Shown: piece after piece, positions 1 to 5,706 of the stretch | Layout: each line of letters opens with the position of its first letter | Position numbering within the stretch: position 1 is the first letter of the stretch | Source: Jiangellaceae bacterium | Lineage (GTDB): Bacteria; Actinomycetota; Actinomycetes; Jiangellales; Jiangellaceae | Assembly (NCBI GenBank): GCA_030146385.1 | Contig: JASLBX010000031.1 | Location: forward strand, 1-9,591 | Length of the DNA stretch: 9,591 nucleotides | Direction of reading: 5' to 3' | Translations under genes and position numbers: made by a program | Notes under the pieces: model-generated | What the model saw: the letters and a program-made list of their open reading frames with translations, nothing else | What the model was told of the DNA's origin: nothing | Database searches by the model: none

Positions 1-59
1 GTGCGGTTAAGCATCGTTACAGACGTTAATGGGCTTGACAAGTGTATCGCTCATGGTGT

Positions 60-79
60 TTCGTAACGAAGCGTAACGC
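60..79. promoter_or_regulatory. Tandem palindromes, probable repressor operator of the MMPL gene
   Basis: Two palindromes lie side by side: TTCGTAACGAA (60-70) and GCGTAACGC (71-79). Each is symmetric around one central A, and the CGTAACG core repeats at a 10-base step, about one helical turn. An inverted half-site, CGTTAC, sits at 15-20. The site lies 52 bases before the exporter start and just after a TTGACA hexamer (35-40), so it falls where a repressor would block transcription. Actinobacterial MMPL exporters are often controlled by an adjacent TetR-family repressor, but no regulator gene is inside the window. The operator role is inferred from symmetry and position only. No convincing -10 hexamer is visible at 16-18 bases from the TTGACA. 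Confidence 0.4.
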
Positions 80-115
80 CAATGAGGGTTCATTACCAAC
101 GTCACGACCCGTTGC

Positions 116-124
116 AGGGGGAAG
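116..124 (+). promoter_or_regulatory. Ribosome binding site fixing the MMPL start at 132
   Basis: AGGGGGAAG lies seven bases before the ATG at 132 and is the only good Shine-Dalgarno match in the leader. The frame is open back to an ATG at 42, but that start has no comparable site. It would also add about 30 residues without membrane-protein character and overlap the palindromic operator. The start at 132 is therefore preferred. Confidence 0.6.
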
Positions 125-131
125 CCAAGCC

Positions 132-2402
132 ATGACCACTTCGACTACCACGACGGACGACACCGCGACCGCCGTGTCCGGGCCAGGGCCGCTCGGGCGG
201 CTCGGGGGCGTCGCGTTCCGCAATCGCGGCAAGGTCGTACTCGCCTGGATCGCCGCTATGGCGGCGGCGTTCGGGCTGTCCGCAGCATTCGGCGGTGAGT
301 TCGCCGCCGACTACTCGGCTCCGGGGTCCGATTCACAGCAGGCTCAGGAGTTGCTCGAGTCCGAGTTCCCGGCGCAGGCCGGCGACTCCATCGACGTCGT
401 CATCCGCGCCGAGGGCGGTGTCGAAGATCCCGCCGTGCAGGCTGAGGTGGCCGCCTTGCTTGAGGAGCTGTCGGCCCTGCCGCATGTGGCGAGCGTGGAG
501 GATCCGTACACCGCGCCTGGTGGCATCGCGCCGGACGGCCAGACGCTGTTGGGCGGCGTCGCCCTCGACGTGATCAATCCCGTAGACATGCCGATTGAGG
601 ACACCGAGCGCCTGCTGGCCGCGGCCGAGGCGGCGGAGCGTCCCGGCCTGGAGGTGGCGCTCGGCGGCATGGCCGTTCAGTTCGCCGAAGAGGGCGAAAT
701 CGGGTCTGAGGCGATCGCCCTGGTGGCCGCCGGAATCATCCTTCTGCTCACCTTCGGCTCGGTCGTGGCGGCCGGTCTGCCGCTGCTGGTGGCGGTGAGC
801 GGGCTCGGAGTCAGCGCGGCGCTGACCGGGCTGATCGCGGCGGTGATCGACGTTCCCGACTGGACGACGGCTCTCGCGACCATGCTCGGCATCGCGCTTG
901 GCATCGACTACACGCTGCTGATGGTCACTCGGTTCCGCGAGTGGCGGGCGGTCGGCCTCAACCCCGAGGCCGCCACCGTCGCGACGCTCGACACCGCCGG
1001 ACGGGCGGTCATGGTGGCCGGTACGACTGTCGTGGTAAGCATGCTTGGCCTGTTCGCGATGGGTCTGTCGTTCATGCGAGGCGCCGCGGTCGTGACGATC
1101 GCAGCCGTACTCATCGTCATGGCGGCCGCCGCCACGCTGTTCCCTGCGCTACTGGGCTACTTCGGCACCCGTATCGACAGGCTTCGGTTGCCGCTGGGCC
1201 GGCGGCGGAGCGTCCAGGTCGCCGAGGGTGGACACCTCGAGCCGGGGCGCGGCTGGGTGTGGTGGAGCCGCCTGGTCGACCGGCACAGCATCATCGCCAG
1301 CGTGGTCGGCGTCGGCCTGCTGTTGGCGTTGGCCGCACCGTTCCTGGGCGCGCGGTTCGGGTTCCCGGACGCCGGCAACAACATCGAGGAGACCTCGACG
1401 CGGCAGGCCTACGACATGGTCACCGAGGGCTTCGGAGCCGGTTCGAACGGCCCGCTGCTGCTGGCCGCCGACCTTTCGGGCGCCAGTGACCCGTCCGTCG
1501 TGGAGCAGGTGGCGGCTGCCACCGCAGAAACGCCTGGTGTCGCCGCGGTGCTGCCGCCGGTGCCCAGCCCGGACGGGACGGCCGCTTTGATCACGGTCAT
1601 TCCGGCCACCGGGCCGCAGCACGCCGACACCGAGGATCTCGTCCATGACCTGCGGGACGACGTGGTGCCTGCGGTGACGGACGGGACGGGTGCGGAGATC
1701 CATGTCGGCGGCGTCGTAGCGACGGGTATCGACAGCAATGCGAACACGGTGGAGCGGCTGCCGTTCCTCATCGGCGGTGTGGTGACACTGTCCATGTTGT
1801 TGCTGCTGCTCTCGTTCAGGAGCATCGCCATCCCGCTCACGGCAGCCGTAATGAATCTGCTGTCGGTCGCGGCGGCGTACGGCGTGATCGCGCTCGTGCT
1901 CGAAGGCGGCTGGCTCGGCCAGCTGATCGGCATCGACACCGCGACTCCGATGCCGGCGTTCATTCCCGTCCTGGTCTTCGCCGTGCTGTTCGGCCTGTCA
2001 ATGGACTACGAGGTGTTCCTGATCAGCCGGATGCGGGAGTCCTGGGTCCGTGCCCGCGACAACAGCCGGGCGATCGTGGACGGGCTGGCCGGCACGGGCC
2101 GGGTGATCACTGCCGCTGCCGCCATCATGATCGTGGTGTTCGCCGCGTTCATCCCGAGCGACGAGGTGTTCATCAAGGTCATCGGCGTCGGCATGGCCGC
2201 GGCCATCCTGATCGACGCCACCGTGGTCCGGATGCTGCTCGTGCCGGCGTTCATGCACTGGCTCGGCCGGGCCAACTGGTGGCTGCCGAAGTCGCTGGAC
2301 CGCCGGATGCCGCAGCTGTACGTCGAGGGCCGGCCCGAGAAGTTCCTCGTGTCGGCGACTCCGCCCGAGACCGGACGGGAGAAGGTCGGCGCCCCGGCAT
2401 AG
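132..2402 (+). CDS. MMPL family (RND superfamily) membrane exporter
   Basis: A protein of 756 residues, normal length for a single-gene MMPL transporter. It has the duplicated RND layout. A first membrane helix is near residues 35-54, with an outer loop domain to about 193. Helices 2-6 follow (about 194-342), then a cytoplasmic linker, helix 7 (about 387-407), a second outer domain, and helices 8-12 (about 544-708). Each half carries the family's helix-4/helix-10 Asp-Tyr pair: ALGIDYTLLMVTRFRE (D259-Y260) and FGLSMDYEVFLISRMRE (D625-Y626). In MmpL3 the equivalent pairs relay protons that power export. The protein should sit in the plasma membrane and move lipids or other hydrophobic compounds outward by proton antiport; the substrate cannot be read from the sequence. 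The gene stands alone, with its own leader carrying a likely repressor site and a strong hairpin after its stop. An ATG 30 codons upstream is rejected for lack of a ribosome site. Confidence 0.93.
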   Translation: MTTSTTTTDDTATAVSGPGPLGRLGGVAFRNRGKVVLAWIAAMAAAFGLSAAFGGEFAADYSAPGSDSQQAQELLESEFPAQAGDSIDVVIRAEGGVEDPAVQAEVAALLEELSALPHVASVEDPYTAPGGIAPDGQTLLGGVALDVINPVDMPIEDTERLLAAAEAAERPGLEVALGGMAVQFAEEGEIGSEAIALVAAGIILLLTFGSVVAAGLPLLVAVSGLGVSAALTGLIAAVIDVPDWTTALATMLGIALGIDYTLLMVTRFREWRAVGLNPEAATVATLDTAGRAVMVAGTTVVVSMLGLFAMGLSFMRGAAVVTIAAVLIVMAAAATLFPALLGYFGTRIDRLRLPLGRRRSVQVAEGGHLEPGRGWVWWSRLVDRHSIIASVVGVGLLLALAAPFLGARFGFPDAGNNIEETSTRQAYDMVTEGFGAGSNGPLLLAADLSGASDPSVVEQVAAATAETPGVAAVLPPVPSPDGTAALITVIPATGPQHADTEDLVHDLRDDVVPAVTDGTGAEIHVGGVVATGIDSNANTVERLPFLIGGVVTLSMLLLLLSFRSIAIPLTAAVMNLLSVAAAYGVIALVLEGGWLGQLIGIDTATPMPAFIPVLVFAVLFGLSMDYEVFLISRMRESWVRARDNSRAIVDGLAGTGRVITAAAAIMIVVFAAFIPSDEVFIKVIGVGMAAAILIDATVVRMLLVPAFMHWLGRANWWLPKSLDRRMPQLYVEGRPEKFLVSATPPETGREKVGAPA

Positions 2403-2429
2403 CCGGACCGCTACTCGAAACCGCACTGT

Positions 2430-2464
2430 CGACGGACCTGGTGGGCCGCCCACCAGGTCCGTCG
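2430..2464. terminator. Strong bidirectional hairpin terminator between convergent genes
   Basis: GACGGACCTGGTGGG (2431-2445) is exactly complementary to 2449-2463. This gives a 15-base-pair stem, extended to 16 by C2430-G2464, with a three-base CCG loop. It lies 28 bases after the MMPL stop and 63 bases beyond the DUF3037 stop on the other strand, so it can end both transcripts. No T-run follows on either strand, which is common for hairpin terminators in high-GC actinomycetes. Confidence 0.82.
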
Positions 2465-2526
2465 GTGCTATACCACCCGCACGCGCCTGGTACGGCAGGG
2501 CTGCGCATGCTGAACGTGATCGAACG

Positions 2527-2895
2527 TCAGCGGACGAGGTCGTCGAACAGGCGGGCCAGCTCCGCCTCCGGCGATTCAGTGAGGCCGCTGTGCACGGGGC
2601 CAGGCTGGACGATCGTGCTTCGCGGCGCCGTGAGCCACCTGAACCGCTCGCCGGGTTTCGCCCCTGCGGCTGGGCCACCCGCCCCGGCGCACGTCGATTT
2701 AACCGCATTGACCGCTGAGGTCACCGCATCGATGTCGGCCGACGGGTCGAGGGCGAGCAGCCGGGACTCATCAACCTGGACGCGGGCTCCCAGGTAGTCG
2801 GCGGCCTGGCAGTAGACGATGACGCCGACGTTGAGGCACTCGCCCCGCTCGATCCGCGGGACGGCTCGGATCAGCGCATACTCGAAGGCCTTCAC
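2527..2895 (-). CDS. DUF3037 domain protein, partner of the HipA-like kinase
   Basis: A small protein of 122 residues with no signal peptide or membrane helix. It starts KAFEYALIRAVPRIERGE, followed by LNVGVIVYC. This is the hallmark of the DUF3037 family: a Y-A-hydrophobic-R strand, PRIERGE, and an N-V-G-V strand. The GTG start at 2895 is chosen for three reasons. It overlaps the kinase stop in a GTGA arrangement, a GAAGGCGG ribosome site lies just upstream, and DUF3037 homology begins there. The frame is open further upstream, but that extension is antisense-like Arg/Pro/Ala-rich sequence inside the kinase gene. DUF3037 genes are, to my knowledge, commonly paired with HipA-like kinase genes. 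The biochemical role is unknown. The overlap implies co-translation, so a complex with, or control of, the kinase is a reasonable inference. A glycine/alanine-rich stretch (AGAGGPAAGAKPGE, roughly residues 66-79) may be a flexible loop. Confidence 0.85.
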   Translation of the reverse strand: MKAFEYALIRAVPRIERGECLNVGVIVYCQAADYLGARVQVDESRLLALDPSADIDAVTSAVNAVKSTCAGAGGPAAGAKPGERFRWLTAPRSTIVQPGPVHSGLTESPEAELARLFDDLVR

Positions 2896-3647
2896 GCGAC
2901 CGCCTTCGGTAACCAGGCCCGCGACTCGGCCGCCCGGGCTGCCAGGTACTCGACGTAGGTCGGTCGCTCGTCTTCCGGTAGCCATTCCCTCGGCACCAGC
3001 GCGACGACCTCGGTCAGCAGGTCGACGGTGACCAGCGGAGAGAGCTCTGCGTTGGCCACTCCAAGGCCCGTCACGAAGGGAGCGAGCGCATGCTCCTGAA
3101 GCGGGTATGGCCGCTTGGCGAACTCCTTCGGCCCGGGCCAGGTGTGCTGGAATAGCAGCGCGGCACCGTGGTCGATTGCCCACAGCTCGTGATGCCAGAC
3201 CAGCAGGTTCGGGTTGCGCCAGCTCCGGTCGACGTTCACTGTCAGGGCATCCAGCCACAGGATCATCGCCGCGACAGCCGGGTCGGGCTGCCACCCGATG
3301 CCGTCGTAACCCAGGGCGCGCGGCAGGAAGTCGACTCCCAGGTTGGTGCCCGCGCTGGCCAACAGCAACTCCTGGACCTCGGGATCGGGCTCGAGCCGGC
3401 CGATCGCTTCGTCCAACTCGACGAGAACGAGATCGGGGACGCGGATCTCGAGCCGGCGGGCGAGCTCGCCAACGATGATCTCCGCGATCAATGCCTTGAC
3501 GCCCTGCCCGGCGCCGCGGAATTTGACGACATAGGTACCGAGATCGTCAGTCTCCACCAAGCCGGGCAGCGAACCGCCTTCGCGCAGCGGCTCGACAAAC
3601 CTCGTTGCCCTGACGGTGGGGAGGGAGGCAACATCGACCTGGCCCAT
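2892..3647 (-). CDS. HipA-like (HipA_2 type) protein kinase
   Basis: A protein of 251 residues, much shorter than classical HipA (about 440), matching the compact HipA_2 family. The N-lobe has a glycine turn (LREGGSLPG, 21-29) and a strand with a candidate ATP-binding lysine (TYVVKFRGAGQG, K42). A helix with Glu56 (KALIAEIIVGELARRL) follows. The C-lobe carries the catalytic-loop-like NVDRSWRNPN (D140, N145), and then AIDHGAAL, with D159 as the probable metal-binding aspartate. These match the N-x-D...N and D-x-G elements of the HipA kinase fold, so the active site looks complete. Classical HipA phosphorylates GltX, but the target here is unknown. No HipB-like DNA-binding gene is adjacent; instead a DUF3037 gene follows with a four-base overlap. 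The ATG at 3647 lacks a clear ribosome site but has a -10-like hexamer 8 bases upstream, so the mRNA may be leaderless. It diverges from the cold-shock gene. Confidence 0.85.
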   Translation of the reverse strand: MGQVDVASLPTVRATRFVEPLREGGSLPGLVETDDLGTYVVKFRGAGQGVKALIAEIIVGELARRLEIRVPDLVLVELDEAIGRLEPDPEVQELLLASAGTNLGVDFLPRALGYDGIGWQPDPAVAAMILWLDALTVNVDRSWRNPNLLVWHHELWAIDHGAALLFQHTWPGPKEFAKRPYPLQEHALAPFVTGLGVANAELSPLVTVDLLTEVVALVPREWLPEDERPTYVEYLAARAAESRAWLPKAVA

Positions 3648-3655
3648 GAAATCAG

Positions 3656-3661
3656 ACGGTA
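3656..3661 (-). promoter_or_regulatory. Possible -10 element for a leaderless kinase-DUF3037 transcript
   Basis: Read on the minus strand, TACCGT (fitting TAnnnT) ends eight bases before the kinase ATG at 3647, and the intervening bases contain no Shine-Dalgarno sequence. That spacing would place the RNA start at or next to the ATG. Leaderless mRNAs with only a -10 element are common in actinobacteria. No -35 match is seen at the usual distance. This is an inference from spacing. Confidence 0.25.
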
Positions 3662-3663
3662 CG

Positions 3664-3680
3664 GCACTACTCTGGAGTGC
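3664..3680. promoter_or_regulatory. Inverted repeat in the kinase/cold-shock divergent region
   Basis: GCACT (3664-3668) and AGTGC (3676-3680) form an inverted repeat around a seven-base centre, with a nested ACTC/GAGT pair. It lies inside the 87-base gap between two divergent genes, just behind the kinase start and about 55 bases before the cold-shock start. It also contains a TACTCT hexamer (3668-3673) that could serve as a -10 element for the cold-shock gene. It could be a shared operator, but short dyads of this kind are frequent by chance. Confidence 0.2.
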
Positions 3681-3734
3681 GTCCCGTCAAATGGGCGCAA
3701 GGTCAACAGTCACCGACTACGAACGAGGTCTTCC

Positions 3735-4118
3735 GTGCCTACCGGCAAGGTCAAGTGGTACGACACTGACAAGGGCTTCGGCTTTCTCTCCAGGGACGAG
3801 GGCGGCGACGTCTTCGTTCACTCGTCGGCGCTGCCGTCCGGCGTGCCGTCGCTCAAGCCCGGTCAGCGGGTCGAGTTCGGCGTCGCCGAAGGAAAGCGCG
3901 GCGAGCAGGCCTTGTCGGTGCGCGTGCTTGATCCACTCCCGTCCGTCGCGGCCGCGCAGCGCAAGAAGCCGGACGACATGGTCACGATCATCGAAGACCT
4001 GATCAAGTTGCTGGACGGCATGTCCACCACATATCGGCGAGGGAGGCACCCGGATCGCCGCGCGGCCACGAAGGTTGCGTCGGTGCTTCGCGCAGTCGCC
4101 GACGACCTCGAACTCTAA
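3735..4118 (+). CDS. Cold-shock domain protein with C-terminal helical extension
   Basis: A protein of 127 residues. Residues 1-67 form a cold-shock (OB-fold) domain that binds single-stranded RNA or DNA. It begins with PTGKVKWYDTDKGFGFLSRD, which contains RNP1 (KGFGF, 13-17), and continues to RNP2 (VFVHSSAL, 26-33). Classical CspA proteins end near residue 67-70. Here about 60 further residues follow: a basic linker (AAAQRKKPDD), a predicted amphipathic helix (MVTIIEDLIKLLDGM) and a second helix (KVASVLRAVADDLEL). This two-part form occurs in actinobacteria. The GTG start at 3735 has GAGG six bases upstream and begins exactly at cold-shock homology. The frame stays open far upstream, but that part is antisense to the kinase gene. 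The likely role is an RNA chaperone or transcription/translation modulator in the cytoplasm. The C-terminal helices may mediate oligomerisation, which is inference. Confidence 0.92.
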   Translation: MPTGKVKWYDTDKGFGFLSRDEGGDVFVHSSALPSGVPSLKPGQRVEFGVAEGKRGEQALSVRVLDPLPSVAAAQRKKPDDMVTIIEDLIKLLDGMSTTYRRGRHPDRRAATKVASVLRAVADDLEL

Positions 4119-4139
4119 GCCCTCACCACCACCGCATCA

Positions 4140-4213
4140 CCACCTGGTTGATCATGGGCGATTTGTGGTACGCAGCGCCTGTAAATCACGAAGCGCCGGT
4201 GATCAACATGTGG
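4140..4213. terminator. Nested imperfect inverted repeat between convergent genes, probable bidirectional terminator
   Basis: The arms pair as CCAC (4140-4143) with GTGG (4210-4213), GTTGATCA (4147-4154) with TGATCAAC (4200-4207), and GGCG (4157-4160) with CGCC (4194-4197). An inner ATTT/AAAT pair (4161-4164 with 4183-4186) continues the structure inward. AGCGCC is also repeated directly at 4174-4179 and 4192-4197. The element fills most of the 95 bases between the cold-shock stop and the MFS stop, directly abutting the latter. Termination of both converging genes is the simplest reading. The long spacer and TGATCA-containing arms would also fit a dispersed palindromic repeat, which one window cannot test. 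Confidence 0.5.
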
Positions 4214-5608
4214 CTAGTCGCGGCGGGGCGGGGGTTTGACCTGCTGAGCCAGGATCAGCCCGATTAGCAGCAGGCCCGCCGCCAGACCGAAGCCAAGGCC
4301 AGGGATCAGGGGCAGGGCTATGCCGAGGAAGCCGCCAAGGACCCAGGCCAGCTGCAGCAGGGTCTCCGACCGCGCGAACGTGCTGGTACGGACCTGATCA
4401 GGGACGTCGCGCTGGATGACCGCGTCCAGCGACAGCCGGCCGAGTTGCTGGCCGAAGCCCGCCGTCAAGCCCACGATGAGCACCATCACAAGGCCCCATA
4501 GCACGGCCGTCAGCGCGGCCACCAGCGTCGCCGACGCCACCAGGATCAGCACGATCCGGTCGGGGCTCCGAGCGCGCACGGTCGCACCCAGGGCCGTCCC
4601 GGCCGTGCTTCCAAGCCACGCCGCCGCCACCAGCAGCCCGATCGAGACCGTATCCGGCAACCCGGCCACCGGCTCTTGGCGCAGCAGGAAGGCGACGAAC
4701 ATGGTGAGGAACCCGTTGAACCCGCGGAGCACCGCGTTGGCGCGCAGCGCTCGCACCACCGCAGCCCCGACCCGGAACGGACGGCCCGGCGCGGCGATGC
4801 CCTCGCGCAGTGAGACACCGCGCTCGCCCGCCGTCGAGTCGACCTTCGGTGACAGCAGGATGGCCAGCACCGTCGCCGTGACGTACGCGATGAAGGCGAG
4901 GTACAGCGGCCAGTCGGAGCCGATCAGTGCCAGTCCGATCCCCAGTGGTGCGGCCACCGCGGCCCCGACGACGGCGGCCGCAGAAATCCTGGAATTGGCG
5001 GTCACCAGTTCCACCGACGGGGGCAGGATACGAGGCACTGCGGCGGATCGCGCGATCGCAAAGGCCCGGGACGCGACCAGGACTCCGAACGCGGCGGGGT
5101 AGAGCCACAGATCGTCGCTGACGATGCTGCTCGCCATCACCCAGGCGAGGAAGGCTCGCAGCGCCGTGGACGTTCCGATCGCCCACCGCCGGCCGTGGCG
5201 GAACCGGTCGAGGAACGGCCCGATGACGGGTGCGACGACCGCGAACGGCGCCATGGTCACGAGCAGGTACACCGCGACCTGGCCGCGCGCCTCGGACGTG
5301 GCGGCGGAAAAGAACAGCGTGTCGGCCAGCGCGATCGTGATGAGGGTGTCACCGATCGCGTTGACAGCGTTGAGCTCGATGACCCTCGACAGGCCCGACT
5401 CGCCGGCCCCTTCGGCGGTGGTGGCCCGCCGTACGCGGGCGGCTCCCTTACGAGCGGCCCGGGACGTCGACGTCGCAGCACCGCGAGCGGCGCGGGAAGT
5501 CGATGCGGCAGCAGTCTTGGCGGCCCGTGCGGATACGCCGGCAACCCGGCGCACACGGCTCGGGTCACTGCGGGACCCGGACTGATCTGCCTGCCTCACG
5601 CGCCCCAT
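4214..5608 (-). CDS. MFS transporter with basic Ala/Arg/Ser-rich N-terminal tail
   Basis: A membrane protein of 464 residues. Residues 1-72 are hydrophilic and rich in Ala, Arg, Ser and Thr, with a repeated STSRAAR unit (about 36-42 and 47-53), resembling a histone H1 tail. Homology to major facilitator transporters starts at LSRVIELNAVNAIGDTL, and about 12 hydrophobic segments follow from residue 82 to 456. A motif-A-like loop, GPFLDRFRHGRR (130-141), lies after the second helix. A cytoplasmic break with PKVDSTAGERG (254-264) separates the halves. The substrate is unknown. The ATG at 5608 has GAGG four bases upstream, and the tail contains no later Met before the helices. I recall a similar MFS gene next to a DUF3027 gene in other actinobacteria (Rv0876c beside Rv0877). 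That context suggests a role tied to its divergent neighbour rather than a simple drug pump, but this is inference. Confidence 0.9.
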   Translation of the reverse strand: MGRVRQADQSGSRSDPSRVRRVAGVSARAAKTAAASTSRAARGAATSTSRAARKGAARVRRATTAEGAGESGLSRVIELNAVNAIGDTLITIALADTLFFSAATSEARGQVAVYLLVTMAPFAVVAPVIGPFLDRFRHGRRWAIGTSTALRAFLAWVMASSIVSDDLWLYPAAFGVLVASRAFAIARSAAVPRILPPSVELVTANSRISAAAVVGAAVAAPLGIGLALIGSDWPLYLAFIAYVTATVLAILLSPKVDSTAGERGVSLREGIAAPGRPFRVGAAVVRALRANAVLRGFNGFLTMFVAFLLRQEPVAGLPDTVSIGLLVAAAWLGSTAGTALGATVRARSPDRIVLILVASATLVAALTAVLWGLVMVLIVGLTAGFGQQLGRLSLDAVIQRDVPDQVRTSTFARSETLLQLAWVLGGFLGIALPLIPGLGFGLAAGLLLIGLILAQQVKPPPRRD

Positions 5609-5692
5609 CCAACCTCATCCGCCGGTGAGTGATGGAAGCGTGCCAGCCCTGCCGCTCGTCGGGTCCCGCTGGGAATTGGCGACCGATTTTGC

Positions 5693-5698
5693 GACAAT
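5693..5698 (+). promoter_or_regulatory. Possible -10 element for a leaderless DUF3027 transcript
   Basis: GACAAT ends eight bases before the GTG at 5707, and the stretch between holds no purine-rich ribosome site. An RNA start at the G of GTG would give a leaderless message, a frequent arrangement in actinobacteria. No -35 element is seen at 16-18 bases. The 98-base gap (5609-5706) must also hold the promoter of the divergent MFS gene, for which I find no convincing hexamers. Confidence 0.35.
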
Positions 5699-5706
5699 CC
5701 TCCGTT

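Noticed and set aside
35..63. Full sigma-70-type promoter based on TTGACA at 35-40
   Set aside because: No acceptable -10 hexamer occurs 16-18 bases downstream (the bases there read GTTTCG), so only the -35-like half can be supported.
1998..2708. Open minus-strand frame of 236 codons opposite the MMPL 3' end
   Set aside because: It is antisense to well-supported MMPL helices, crosses the terminator hairpin, and has an Arg/His/Asp-rich composition typical of shadow frames in high-GC DNA.
2896..3294. N-terminal extension of the DUF3037 frame
   Set aside because: It overlaps the kinase gene in another frame and is Arg/Ala/Pro-rich. DUF3037 homology begins at the GTG at 2895.
3168..3734. N-terminal extension of the cold-shock frame reaching back into the kinase gene
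   Set aside because: This part is the antisense of the HipA-like coding sequence. Cold-shock homology begins precisely at the GTG at 3735, which has a proper ribosome site.
4416..5102. Open plus-strand frame of 228 codons opposite the MFS gene
   Set aside because: It is antisense to the transmembrane region of a clear transporter. Its Ala/Thr/Arg/Pro-rich product shows no family resemblance.
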